A stretch of DNA of 64,000 bases from Kamptonema formosum PCC 6407. GTDB taxonomy: Bacteria; Cyanobacteriota; Cyanobacteriia; Cyanobacteriales; Microcoleaceae. Location: positions 2,027,713-2,091,712 of the forward strand of contig NZ_KB235904.1 of assembly GCF_000332155.1 (NCBI RefSeq), read 5' to 3'. The notes below the pieces were generated by a model, which saw nothing but the letters and a program-made list of their open reading frames with translations, had not been told where the DNA came from and searched no databases. The translations under genes and the position numbers were made by a program. Shown here piece by piece: positions 36,418 through 45,736 of the stretch. Each line of letters starts with the position of its first letter. The first letter of the stretch is position 1.

Positions 36418-37614
36418 TCAATCAACCGGAGTAATCTCTATCCAAACACCAGTTTTGTCAGCCACAGGCACATACTCAACACTTAACTTAGAAACGCAAC
36501 TAATTCTATCATCCAGAAGTACTCCCGCCCCATTCATAGTTAAAGCATCCAGACACGCACCAGCTAAATTATCCAAATCAGAATTAGTGCGGTGCTTTCC
36601 CACAAAACGCATTAAAATCGACGCTCTTTTTATTGGCAATTCTATAGTTAAATTCAACTCAGATAGTTGACTATAAATTTCCACCTCAGCCATATTTCGC
36701 CACGTTCGATATCGCTGTGGCATAAATGTCCCATTCCCAGTTACTCGCGGCCGCGCTTTGGGGACAACGTTACCAGGAATAAAAAAGATGATGACTTCCC
36801 TAGATTGAGGAATATCAAAAACTTCTAATTTTTTAACATTTACAGTAATTATTTCCGGTGATGCCGATAAATTAACAACCTCTAAATTCTCAATTACTTC
36901 AGGGGTTATTATCTGTTTTTCCGATGTAATATTCTCAATTACTCCAGAAGTTATTACTTGTTCTTCCGATGCAGTATCTTCAATTATTTCAGAAGTTATT
37001 ATAGACTCTTCAGATGCGATATCCTCAATTATTTCAGAAGTTATCATCTGCTCTTCAACTGCGATGTCCTCCATTACTTCAGAAGTTATTATCGGTTCTT
37101 CATACACTCTCTCCTCTAATTCTAATTCTTCATCTTCCTCTAGATAATCAATAGATTGCGATCTCTCAAAACTATCCTCCTGACTAGAAACAATAAAATT
37201 TTGTACAAAACTTTCCCTTTCAACACTTCGAGGTTTATCTTTCGGTAAACCAGGCCATCCTTTAGCCATTTGCATATAAGTTTCTGCCGTTCTTTGTGAC
37301 AGATTACAATTAGCTTTTAGCCAAATTTCCCATTGTTCAGGTTGTAATTTTGCCTGAGCTTCCAACAACCACTCCCCAGCGTTGCGAGCGTACAACAGTC
37401 CCGCCATTGGAGAAGTCTGACACTGCTCGTGAGCACCCTTAATTTCCGCCCCCAATTCCTGAAGCGTCATCGGTAAAGGGGCAGAATTCATCAGCACTTC
37501 TAAGTAACTAGATAAAACTAGCCACAGAGTTTTTGCACCCGCCATTTCTATCTCTTCGCTTACGGAGAAAGGCTTTGTGCTGTTGAGTTGTTTGTTGAGA
37601 TTGTTAGTTTCCAC
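36418..37614 (-). CDS. RusA-type resolvase fused to DUF3102-like and acidic repeat region
   Basis: 398 residues. Residues about 50-125 resemble DUF3102/KorB-like (AGEWLLEAQAKLQPEQWEIWL, SQRTAETYMQMA). Residues 172-245 are five 15-residue acidic units (IITSEIIEDIASEEQ type). Residues 275-395 match RusA Holliday-junction resolvase: VVPKARPRV, then D346, D348 and D356 in SDLDNLAGACLDAL, then LDDRISC (D368/D369). RusA proteins are mostly phage- or plasmid-borne. The three-part arrangement is unusual. No phage structural genes are near. Confidence 0.85.
   Translation of the reverse strand: METNNLNKQLNSTKPFSVSEEIEMAGAKTLWLVLSSYLEVLMNSAPLPMTLQELGAEIKGAHEQCQTSPMAGLLYARNAGEWLLEAQAKLQPEQWEIWLKANCNLSQRTAETYMQMAKGWPGLPKDKPRSVERESFVQNFIVSSQEDSFERSQSIDYLEEDEELELEERVYEEPIITSEVMEDIAVEEQMITSEIIEDIASEESIITSEIIEDTASEEQVITSGVIENITSEKQIITPEVIENLEVVNLSASPEIITVNVKKLEVFDIPQSREVIIFFIPGNVVPKARPRVTGNGTFMPQRYRTWRNMAEVEIYSQLSELNLTIELPIKRASILMRFVGKHRTNSDLDNLAGACLDALTMNGAGVLLDDRISCVSKLSVEYVPVADKTGVWIEITPVD
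36877..37101. repeat. 45-bp tandem repeats inside the RusA fusion gene
   Basis: Five units of 45 bp with point differences (AGAAGTTATTA and TTCAATTATTTC blocks recurring). They give five 15-residue acidic units and no frame change. Confidence 0.88.
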
Positions 37615-37918
37615 TTACTTAGATGCTCTTCCCTACTCAAAAATCATGCTTAAACTAAAAATACTGCAACAGAATAGATGCCGAAAGTGCGATCGCACAT
37701 CAGCAATTATAGCCGAAGGCAGAAGATTTAGTTAACTACAAGGGCAGAAGGTAAAAAGCAATAAAAGCAATGGTTTTCGCAATTAAGAAGGTCAAGAGTC
37801 AGTTTTTAGGTATGTTGTAGCCACTTTAGCGCTAAAGCGCAACAACATACCTTTGCTTAATGTGCCAGTTGCCTAAGTCCTGGCTAATTTATTAAGTATA
37901 CTCTCCTCGCCCTCAAAC
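37615..37918. other. intergenic with an 11-bp inverted repeat
   Basis: 304 bp. AGGTATGTTGT (37808-37818) and ACAACATACCT (37842-37852) are exact complements around an inner TTTAGCGCTAAA palindrome. It is a REP-like hairpin that may end transcription of treS. Nothing else recognised. Confidence 0.65.
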
Positions 37919-40900
37919 TCAACCAAGTAACTGTTCAACCGGAAAACCAATCAAATACAAAATTCGCTCGATAGTAATCTCTGCCCAATCTGGGTGGCTA
38001 TTGAGTTCATTAGCCAATTCATAAACCACTTTTTCCAAAATATAAGCATCCAGTAATACTTGCAGTTCGTCCATAGATTTAGGTACAAAATTTGCATCGC
38101 CTGCTGTCATCAAATAACTCTTGAGGAAAGCAACACTAACCCACCCATACCAAAACTTAGCCCATTGATTCATTGTGGGGAGAGTTTCAGCTCGAATTAT
38201 GCCGTTTTCTATCTCTTTACGGAGGGATAAAGTTGCGGCATAGTTGAAAGATTGCACCATCCCTGCAACATCTCGCAAAGGTGAGCGCTTCATGCGCCGC
38301 TCGCTCAAAGGACGCGCCGGTTCTCCTTCAAAATCAATAATGATAAAATCTTTGCCTGTATAGAGCACTTGACCTAAATGGTAATCCCCATGACAGCGAA
38401 TACGCTGAGCTGTGATTTTAAGGTTCAAAATCGACCTGAATTTTCCGATCAACTGCTCTGGATGACTGAGGATAACTTGTGCCATTTTTTGTCCGTCTGG
38501 CGATAACTTTAAAAGCCCTTTTCTTAGTAGCAATAAAGTTCTACCAGTGAGATTTCTCATCTGCTGATAAATGGAACGCTGGTAAAAAGATGTGAAATTT
38601 TCTGCGGCAAAACTGGGATTCTCTAAATCCGAAGCTAAAGTTAAATGCAGTTCCGCCGTCCGCTGACCCAAAAGTTCGGCAGATGTTAAATAAGCGCCGA
38701 TAAGTTCGTGAGCCAATTCTGGCATTTCAACTGATAGATTAGATACCAGCGAATTTGATGGCTGTTGCACTGGTAAGGGTAAAGCAGTGGGTAAATAACT
38801 GTCACCATAACCTGATGAATTGTCGTTAGAATGCTTTGCACCTACGACCATTACTTCCTCGAAATAGTGACTTAAGCTATCCAATGTATAAGACCAAGCA
38901 TCCCTAGCTTCGGGAATAAACTTGTGCAATATTCCAATTGTAATCGATTCGCTTCCTGGGCGGCGGTACTCTAAGGCTCCTGCAACTGGGATATATGGTT
39001 GGAGCGGGTTTTTATCAGTTAAGAATTGCCCAATTTCTAGGTCGGGATTGATACCTTCCTCAACTTTGCGGAACAATTTAAGGATTAAGCGATCGCCGTA
39101 AACTACTGAAGTATTGCTTTTTTCTCCCTTAATCAAGCGGGGTTCAACGTGCGATAAGTCTTCTTCCGGGGTTAATTCCTTGGTAATCGTTGCTAGCAAT
39201 TTACCAGCAGTGCCCGTATATTGACGGGAATTGGCGATCGCATCCAAGGGAAAGCTCAAAAAGTCTTTCTCTCCCCCAGCGTCAAATAGCACGCCAATTT
39301 CATCATTTTTGCCGATAAACTTGAGCTCTGCGATCGCCTGTGCAGAATGAAGGCTTTGTGATGGCTGGTTTTGTTTATAATTTGTGACGTTACCATCAGC
39401 CAATATCTCCCCACTATCCCCAACACTACTAATTTTTTCGTAGCCTAGAGGTAGCACATAAGTTTCGGCCATTCCTTCGGTGTAATCTACTTTTAAAAAT
39501 ACCAGATAATAGGTATTAATAGATTGTTTTTGAGCCGCTATTGATGATGACCCCAAATTTTCGCCAGCAAATCCAGAGGAACTTATCGGAATAACTTCTG
39601 TAATTTGTACCGCTTGAATTGTCCGATCTTTACCACCAAACCAACGAAAGCTACGTAAGTATTTAGGTAAAATAGTAGCAATTTGGACTCTGGATTTGTT
39701 ATTGGGATTAAAAATACTTTCCCAATTACCACTAATAGTCAAAGTCGGCAGTTTTACTTGCGGTAATTGCTGTGGATAAACATCCGGTTTAAGTGCGATC
39801 GTAAACCAATAAAACGAGTGAGGAGTGAGACTGAGAAAGTAAGGATAATCGCCAATAGTGGGAAATTCAGAGCGACCAAAAATCTCAATTGGCACTGAAC
39901 CTTTGAAGGGCGAGAGGTCTAATTCAACTGTTTGCACAAAGCGCGACAAATTCGCTACAACCAGGATATGTTCTCCATCGTAAATCCGCATAAAAGCCAA
40001 GACTTTGCGGTTTTCGGGATACAGAAATTCAAAGGTTCCGCGACCAAATGCTTGGAAGTGCTGCCTAATTCCAATTAAGCGTTTCATCCACCACCACAGC
40101 GAATTTAGGTTAGATCGTTGCGCTTCTACATTAATGGCTTCATAGTGATATTCTGGGTCAAGAATTGGCGGTGCGTATAGCTTTTGAGGGTTTGCCCGAC
40201 TAAAGCCCGCATTGCGATCGCCACTCCATTGCATCGGAGTTCTTACCCCATTGCGATCGCCTAAATAAATATTGTCTCCCATCCCAATTTCATCCCCGTA
40301 ATACAGCACGGGAGTACCAGGGAGAGAAAGTAAAAGAGCATTCATTAACTCAATGCGGCGGCGGTTATTTCCCATTAAAGGAGCTAACCGACGGCGGATA
40401 CCTAAATTAATCCTCGCTTGGGTATCTTGAGCGTAAACTCGGTACATATAATCCCGGTCTTCATCGCTCACCATTTCTAAGGTTAATTCATCATGATTGC
40501 GGAGGAATAAAGCCCACTGACAGTTATCAGGAATGTGAGGAGTTTGCTGAATAATATCAATAATTGGGAAGCTATCTTCCATCTGCAACGACATGAATAA
40601 GCGGGGCATTAGAGGAAAATGAAAGTTCATGTGACATTCATCTCCCTGAGCATAATATTGCACCGCATCTTCCGGCCACTGATTAGCCTCAGCAAGTAGC
40701 ATTCGATTCGGGAAATTTTCGTCTACGTGCTTCCGTAATTGTTTTAGGAAAAAGTGCGTTTCTGAAAGGTTTTCACAATTAGTACCATCCCGCTCGTACA
40801 GATAAGGAACGGCATCCATCCGTAGCCCATCTACACCCATAGCTAACCAGAAATCGACAGTATCTAAAATTGCTTGGCGCACCGCTGGATTGTCATAATT

Positions 40901-41431
40901 TAAATCAGGTTGATGGGAGTAAAATCTATGCCAATAGTAAGATTTTGCCACCGCATCCCAAGCCCAGTTTGAAGTCTCAAAATCTTGGAAAATAATCCGT
41001 GCATCTTGATATTTTTCGGGTGTATCGCTCCAAACGTAAAAATCTCGCTCCTTGCTGCCTTTCGGCGCTCTCCGCGCCTTTTGAAACCAGGGATGCTGGT
41101 CAGAAGTATGATTGACAATTAACTCAATAATTACTCGAATTCCCCGCTGGTGAGCGGCATCTAAAAGGTTTTGAAAATCTTCCAAATTGCCATAAATTGG
41201 GTTGACGCTAGTGTAGTCTGAAGTATCATAGCCATCGTCTCGCAACGGCGAGGGAAAGAAAGGCAGCACCCAGATAGCTGTCACTCCCAAATCTTGCAAG
41301 TAATCTAGTTTTTCTGTCAATCCCCGAAAGTCGCCAATACCGTCAGCATTGCTGTCAGCAAAGGCACGAACAGGCACTTCGTAAATGATGGCATCTTTAA
41401 ACCACAAAGGATCGTCATTCAAAATTGACAT
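37919..41431 (-). CDS. treS: trehalose synthase-maltokinase fusion
   Basis: 1170 residues. Residues 1-555 are a GH13 TreS: nucleophile D206 (GLRMDAVPY), acid E248 (LLAEANQW), D314 (LRNHDELT), plus the calcium loop near NADGIGD. Residues about 590-1165 are maltokinase, with HGDYHLGQ (1014-1021) and IDFEGEP. TreS isomerises trehalose to maltose and the kinase makes maltose-1-phosphate, which GlgE uses to build alpha-glucan. No glgE is in the window. The fusion is known in many bacteria. Confidence 0.95.
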   Translation of the reverse strand: MSILNDDPLWFKDAIIYEVPVRAFADSNADGIGDFRGLTEKLDYLQDLGVTAIWVLPFFPSPLRDDGYDTSDYTSVNPIYGNLEDFQNLLDAAHQRGIRVIIELIVNHTSDQHPWFQKARRAPKGSKERDFYVWSDTPEKYQDARIIFQDFETSNWAWDAVAKSYYWHRFYSHQPDLNYDNPAVRQAILDTVDFWLAMGVDGLRMDAVPYLYERDGTNCENLSETHFFLKQLRKHVDENFPNRMLLAEANQWPEDAVQYYAQGDECHMNFHFPLMPRLFMSLQMEDSFPIIDIIQQTPHIPDNCQWALFLRNHDELTLEMVSDEDRDYMYRVYAQDTQARINLGIRRRLAPLMGNNRRRIELMNALLLSLPGTPVLYYGDEIGMGDNIYLGDRNGVRTPMQWSGDRNAGFSRANPQKLYAPPILDPEYHYEAINVEAQRSNLNSLWWWMKRLIGIRQHFQAFGRGTFEFLYPENRKVLAFMRIYDGEHILVVANLSRFVQTVELDLSPFKGSVPIEIFGRSEFPTIGDYPYFLSLTPHSFYWFTIALKPDVYPQQLPQVKLPTLTISGNWESIFNPNNKSRVQIATILPKYLRSFRWFGGKDRTIQAVQITEVIPISSSGFAGENLGSSSIAAQKQSINTYYLVFLKVDYTEGMAETYVLPLGYEKISSVGDSGEILADGNVTNYKQNQPSQSLHSAQAIAELKFIGKNDEIGVLFDAGGEKDFLSFPLDAIANSRQYTGTAGKLLATITKELTPEEDLSHVEPRLIKGEKSNTSVVYGDRLILKLFRKVEEGINPDLEIGQFLTDKNPLQPYIPVAGALEYRRPGSESITIGILHKFIPEARDAWSYTLDSLSHYFEEVMVVGAKHSNDNSSGYGDSYLPTALPLPVQQPSNSLVSNLSVEMPELAHELIGAYLTSAELLGQRTAELHLTLASDLENPSFAAENFTSFYQRSIYQQMRNLTGRTLLLLRKGLLKLSPDGQKMAQVILSHPEQLIGKFRSILNLKITAQRIRCHGDYHLGQVLYTGKDFIIIDFEGEPARPLSERRMKRSPLRDVAGMVQSFNYAATLSLRKEIENGIIRAETLPTMNQWAKFWYGWVSVAFLKSYLMTAGDANFVPKSMDELQVLLDAYILEKVVYELANELNSHPDWAEITIERILYLIGFPVEQLLG

Positions 41432-41803
41432 TTTTGGTAATTGGTAATTGGTAATTGGTAACTGGTAATTAGCGATTGCCGCTGATTGTAGATAGTACAG
41501 ATATGGGTAAAATTACACCCAAGTTGAGTTAATTATACCTGTTAATAGCTAGCTGTCAAAAATCTAACGCTCAGCTTAAGTAAACTCAATTTTATACTAT
41601 ACTTGCTGTTTTCAAAATAGCTAAAATGCTAAATTTTATTATCTGTCTTAAGTAAGATAAACACCCCTTTATTTACAAAACTCAAAAATTAGTATTCGCT
41701 GATACAGCAAAAGTGGAGATTTTACTCTTGCCTGTAGTTGTTGCCAAAAGCAGAACAAATATTAAAACCAAAATCAAAAATCAAAAATCTGCCAATCCTG
41801 ATT
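41432..41803. other. intergenic with CCAATTA-type heptamers
   Basis: 372 bp. Heptamers GGTAATT (41437-41475) abut the treS start codon on the minus strand. The rest is A/T-rich with no recognisable gene or RNA. Confidence 0.6.
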
Positions 41804-42223
41804 TTAATAATCGAGTCCCTGTTTAATCCAGTTGAGGCAATCGCCTTCAGATAAAAATATTTTGGGAGCAGCAATATTGTTTAACTTACTTGGTGGATAA
41901 TGATCGTAGAAATATTTACCAGCTTCTTGATAAACAATAATTAAATTGTCCCGATAAGTATACCGACACTTAAAATAATCATCCTGAGCGGCAATATCTG
42001 AATTTTCATCAAGATGCTCTTTGGCCACTTCAATTATTCCCTCTACGGTATTCGCACAAATCCCAGCAGGATTTTCCAATTTGTGCAATTTACCTTTATG
42101 ACCTAATTCAGAAAGTAAGGTATAAGAATAAATATCTTTGCTCTCAACTATAGTCAAAATAAAAGGTACGATTAGATGCCCATTATAGGAAACAGACTTT
42201 TCGTAAAGAAAGCGCTTTACCAT
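41804..42223 (-). CDS. conserved hypothetical, ferredoxin-linked
   Basis: 139 residues, no signal peptide or membrane helix. Mixed alpha/beta with YFKCRYTYRDNLIIVYQEAGKY-type beta strands near the middle (Cys at about 86). It starts 16 bp after the stop of the ferredoxin gene and is probably in its operon. No family recognised; the pairing suggests a ferredoxin-dependent or ferredoxin-regulating role, which is only inference. Confidence 0.65.
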   Translation of the reverse strand: MVKRFLYEKSVSYNGHLIVPFILTIVESKDIYSYTLLSELGHKGKLHKLENPAGICANTVEGIIEVAKEHLDENSDIAAQDDYFKCRYTYRDNLIIVYQEAGKYFYDHYPPSKLNNIAAPKIFLSEGDCLNWIKQGLDY

Positions 42224-42239
42224 GACTTAATCATTCAGC

Positions 42240-42572
42240 TTAACCCAGATTTTGCTGATAATAAAGAGATGATTGATATAAAACTTGTTCTTGATGAGTA
42301 AGCAATGTACAATCAGATAGCGGGTAAGCTACACAAGTAACAGTATAACCTGCATTTAATTCCGACGGTCGCAGAAATTTTTGCTCGCTTTGATCGACTT
42401 CGCCGCTTACCAGTTTAGCAATACAAGCCGAACATTCCCCTTGTTTGCATCCAGAAGGCAGCCGAAGACCAGCTTCTTCTGCCATATCTAGAATATACTG
42501 GTCATCTGGTACTGGAATTGTCCGATCTAGTGCGATCGCAGGATTCACTAACCGAACTTGATAAACTGCCAT
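42240..42572 (-). CDS. plant-type [2Fe-2S] ferredoxin
   Basis: 110 residues. The cluster ligands C42, C47, C50 and C80 follow the C-x4-C-x2-C...C spacing (SGCKQGECSAC, then YTVTCVAYP). It is longer and more divergent than photosynthetic PetF, with a C-terminal tail (QEQVLYQSSLYYQQNLG), so it is probably one of the specialised cyanobacterial ferredoxins. Electron carrier in the cytoplasm. Confidence 0.93.
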   Translation of the reverse strand: MAVYQVRLVNPAIALDRTIPVPDDQYILDMAEEAGLRLPSGCKQGECSACIAKLVSGEVDQSEQKFLRPSELNAGYTVTCVAYPLSDCTLLTHQEQVLYQSSLYYQQNLG

Positions 42573-42581
42573 TTGTGCTCC

Positions 42582-42957
42582 TAATAAGAAGAAGGAAGAA
42601 GGAAGAAGGATTTAGTTATCTAGGAGAGAAGGAAGAAGGAAGAAGGAAGCAGTAAAAAATACTTATTGTTGTAGCAAGCTTTTTATTTATCTTATTTTAC
42701 TTTAAATTAGGTGAGTTTACTTATTAATATTCCTCTTGTTTAACTAAGATAAAGTCTAGATTGCTAATGGCTGATTGTTAATACCTAACAACTAAATCCT
42801 GTAGATTTGGCATTACCATAGTACTTTAAAATTTGGTGAGATAAAACCTCCTGATTAGCCATTAGCAATTAGCCATTACCCATTAGCCATTAGCAATTAC
42901 CCATTAGCCATTAGCAATTACCCATTAGCCATTAGCAATTACCCATTACCCATTACC
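42582..42957. repeat. GAAGGAA and ATTAGCC arrays
   Basis: GAAGGAA units at 42582-42650 stand upstream of the ferredoxin gene. ATTAGCC/ATTACCC units at 42857-42957 run into the sigma-like gene: its last residues and TAA stop (42939-42941) are made of array DNA. The stretch between is A/T-rich with no recognisable feature. Confidence 0.88.
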
Positions 42958-43583
42958 ATCAAATCCTCCTCAAAGTAAATAGCGCGAATATCCTCCGGCA
43001 AATTTCCCTCTAAACTTTGATACCCCTTTTGCAACAAAGCTTTCACCTGAGCGGGAGAAATTGCTTCGCCCTCTGCTTGCAAATAAGCCGCAATTCGCGT
43101 CTCGCTCCAACGGAAAGTCTGAGCCATTAAAACAGTTAATCTTAGCAACGGAGCTAACTGTTCTAATGCCTGTCCGACGTAACACCAAAGCGGCGGTGGA
43201 GCCGATAGTAAAGAGTAATGAATCGATTCCACTGACGGTAAATCGGTCTGATTAATACAAATAGCTGTTACATTAATCAGCCAATTCTGAAGAGTAATAT
43301 TCTCCCCTCCCTCTTCTGGGCTTTCACGGCGCAAATCTAGGCCACGCAATTCGTAGTAAATATGCCGCCAAGTCCTAGCAAATAGGTAATCAGCCTGCAC
43401 TGGCGATCGCACTGAATGCCGAATCAGCGTGTAGACAATTTGAGCGTATCGACAAAAAATCGCCGTGAAAAATTTTCCCTGATCGGGATGATTTTGAAAC
43501 AGAGTCAGCAACTCCTGGTCGCTGTTATGAAACAGCGATTTGACAATCGGATGGTTGGATTCAGGAAATTGAGGCGTTTGCAC
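42939..43583 (-). CDS. sigma-70 family (ECF-like) sigma factor
   Basis: 214 residues. Region 2-like segment near residues 22-80 (LLTLFQNHPDQGKFFTAIFC, YAQIVYTLI), region 4-like helix-turn-helix near 160-200 (RWSETRIAAYLQ, ISPAQVKALLQKG). It matches a cyanobacterial sigma-70 subfamily of small ECF-type factors. It probably directs RNA polymerase to a stress or envelope regulon; no anti-sigma gene is adjacent. Its C-terminal four residues and stop are encoded by a heptamer array. Confidence 0.8.
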   Translation of the reverse strand: MQTPQFPESNHPIVKSLFHNSDQELLTLFQNHPDQGKFFTAIFCRYAQIVYTLIRHSVRSPVQADYLFARTWRHIYYELRGLDLRRESPEEGGENITLQNWLINVTAICINQTDLPSVESIHYSLLSAPPPLWCYVGQALEQLAPLLRLTVLMAQTFRWSETRIAAYLQAEGEAISPAQVKALLQKGYQSLEGNLPEDIRAIYFEEDLMVMGNG

Positions 43584-43716
43584 AATTTTTCTGCACTAGC
43601 TGAGCTAAAAAACGCTGATGCACTAGACATAATACATCATCCTTTAGACTTGTGGCAAACATCCTAGTCAGAATTTTGTAGAGAGGGTATTGCTTACCAA
43701 AAAAGCTAGAAACTCA

Positions 43717-43736
43717 AAACCCGCCGCAGCGGGTTT
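43717..43736 (-). terminator. hairpin with AAACCCGC/GCGGGTTT arms
   Basis: Perfect 8-bp stem around a CGCA loop, at the 3' side of the pentapeptide gene. A T-rich stretch follows on the minus strand. A close relative lies at 53712-53731. Confidence 0.7.
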
Positions 43737-43754
43737 GAATGTGAAGTAGAGATA

Positions 43755-44516
43755 TTAATCGGAATTCCAAGCTTGCGGGTCATTTTCTACCTGCACCGAG
43801 CGATTGCTACGGTTAAAGTAAATTCTGATCGTATTCGTGCGACCCCGCCCCAAATCGAGTTTGCCAGATTTCCAAGGCTTATACCCAGATTGGCTACCAA
43901 AGAAACTAACTCTATAAGTTGTAGCTGGCAGATAAATCCTTTCCTTAGAATTATTGCCGCTTAATCTAATTTGTTGTCTCTTGCCATCTCCTTCAATTTG
44001 AATCCTGACCTCATCATTACTGCGAGAAATGAACTCCACCGCTACCCTTTCATTATCATTGCGTTCCCGATCGTTGTCGCGCCCTCGGTTATCACCTGGC
44101 AAACCGGTATCTTTAACGTTTGCCCCTCTTAAATCGGTTCCCTGGAAGTTGACACCTCTGACCTCAGCTCGTTCCAAGTCAGCATTCCTTAAGTTAGCAT
44201 CACTCAAGTTGGCATTCCTCAAATTAGACCTACTCAAATCTGCATCTCTTAAATCAGCTCCTCGGAGGTCAGCATTGCTTAAGTCGGCATTTCTAAGAGC
44301 AGCGCCTCGCAGGTTCGCACCTCTGAGGTTGGCATTTCTGAGGTCTGCTCCTTGCAGGTTCGCATTTCTAAGATTAGCATCTCTGAGGTCGCACCGAGAG
44401 CACTGACCAGTTTCTTTTAGTTTCTCGACATCTCGGCGATTTGCGGACTGAACTGGCATCGCTAGGCTGAGTGCGATCGCCAGCGTTGCAAATCCTAAAA
44501 TAGGTTTGATCTTCAT
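43755..44516 (-). CDS. exported pentapeptide-repeat protein
   Basis: 253 residues. N-terminal Sec signal peptide (about 1-25, cleavage near QSA-NR). Residues about 38-135 form roughly 20 A(D/N)LxN-type pentapeptides ([20 protein letters not shown] pattern), which fold as a right-handed beta-helix. Residues 155-245 form a beta-rich C-terminal domain with [10 protein letters not shown] and a basic patch. It should be periplasmic or extracellular. Function unknown; pentapeptide proteins are abundant in cyanobacteria. Confidence 0.88.
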   Translation of the reverse strand: MKIKPILGFATLAIALSLAMPVQSANRRDVEKLKETGQCSRCDLRDANLRNANLQGADLRNANLRGANLRGAALRNADLSNADLRGADLRDADLSRSNLRNANLSDANLRNADLERAEVRGVNFQGTDLRGANVKDTGLPGDNRGRDNDRERNDNERVAVEFISRSNDEVRIQIEGDGKRQQIRLSGNNSKERIYLPATTYRVSFFGSQSGYKPWKSGKLDLGRGRTNTIRIYFNRSNRSVQVENDPQAWNSD

Positions 44517-44794
44517 CTTACTGGACTCGAAATTTATTAATATTTCAGACTATGAGACGTTCGATTGGAGTGAAAAGATTCCTGCCCATCGAAAAGTATC
44601 ATTAGGTATAGACTAGCCTCTAAAATAGATTTTAGCTTAAACGAGTAACTTTTGACTTCTTCTATCTGGATTATTCTATCCGGTAAAGCCAAAGTACTCA
44701 AAACCAGGCATTTATATCCTCAAACTCAGGAAAGAAATGCTCTAGGAGCCATTTTTTCTTACTTTTTAATCTCTCAAGCTTAATTTATCAACAA

Positions 44795-45658
44795 ATGACA
44801 CTTAAAACCCGGAAACAAACTAATCTTTTACTGCTCTTATTTCCCGGCACATTCTGGCTGGTGACTTTTTTTGTTGTGCCACTGCTGATTGTCTTAAGCT
44901 ACAGCTTCTTAGAACGTGGCACTTACGGCGGTGTCACCTGGACATTTACACTGGCTAGCTATCAGCGTTTATTAGGCGATAGAAATAGTTATATTTACTT
45001 GGGAGTGCTGTGGCGCTCCCTCTGGCTAGCATTTCTTACCACCGCAGCTTGCTTGCTCATTGGCTATCCCCTAGCATTTTTTATTGCCACGCGACGCTCG
45101 CCGGGATGGAAAAATGCTTTACTATTGCTAGTAATTATTCCCTTTTGGACTAACTTTCTAGTACGGACTTACGCCTGGATAGTTCTGTTGCAAAGTAAAG
45201 GAGTAATTAACGTAGCCCTGCAAAGCCTGCAAATTATCAACGAACCATTAAACTTGCTTTTCACTCCTTTTGCCGTCACAATTGGTTTGATTTATGGCTA
45301 TCTGCCCTTTATGGTTTTACCATTATATTCTACTATAGAACGTTTCAATTTTACATTAGTAGAAGCCGCCCAAGATTTAGGAGCTAATGACCTTCGCACC
45401 TTATGGCGGATCGTATTACCATTAACAAGACGGGGGATTATCGCTGGTTCAATACTGGTGTTTGTCCCGACAGTAGGTGCTTTTATTACACCCGATATTT
45501 TAGGCGGTGCTAAAACAATGATGGTAGGAAATCTGATTCAAAATCAATTTCTTAAAGCTCGCGACTGGCCTTTTGGTTCTGCCCTTTCTATGTTATTAAT
45601 GGTATTAGTCTTAATTCCCATGTTAGTCTATTTCCATCTTTCAGAAGCAGAAAATTAA
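44795..45658 (+). CDS. potB: spermidine/putrescine ABC permease
   Basis: 287 residues with six transmembrane helices. The BPD_transp_1 EAA loop is EAAQDLGANDLRTLWRIVLP (about 190-209). It resembles PotB/PotH. First gene of a potB-potC-potD-potA cluster spread over 4.5 kb on one strand. The complex imports polyamines; the exact substrate is not set. Confidence 0.92.
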   Translation: MTLKTRKQTNLLLLLFPGTFWLVTFFVVPLLIVLSYSFLERGTYGGVTWTFTLASYQRLLGDRNSYIYLGVLWRSLWLAFLTTAACLLIGYPLAFFIATRRSPGWKNALLLLVIIPFWTNFLVRTYAWIVLLQSKGVINVALQSLQIINEPLNLLFTPFAVTIGLIYGYLPFMVLPLYSTIERFNFTLVEAAQDLGANDLRTLWRIVLPLTRRGIIAGSILVFVPTVGAFITPDILGGAKTMMVGNLIQNQFLKARDWPFGSALSMLLMVLVLIPMLVYFHLSEAEN

Positions 45659-45736
45659 ATAGTACGCGATCGCATATTATCCTAGCATTTTCAGCACTAT
45701 CGGTCTTTACCATCAGGAACTAGCATCAGTAATTAG

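Noticed and set aside
44029..44406. Plus-strand Leu/Ser/Lys-rich frame
   Set aside because: Shadow of the pentapeptide-repeat gene on the other strand.
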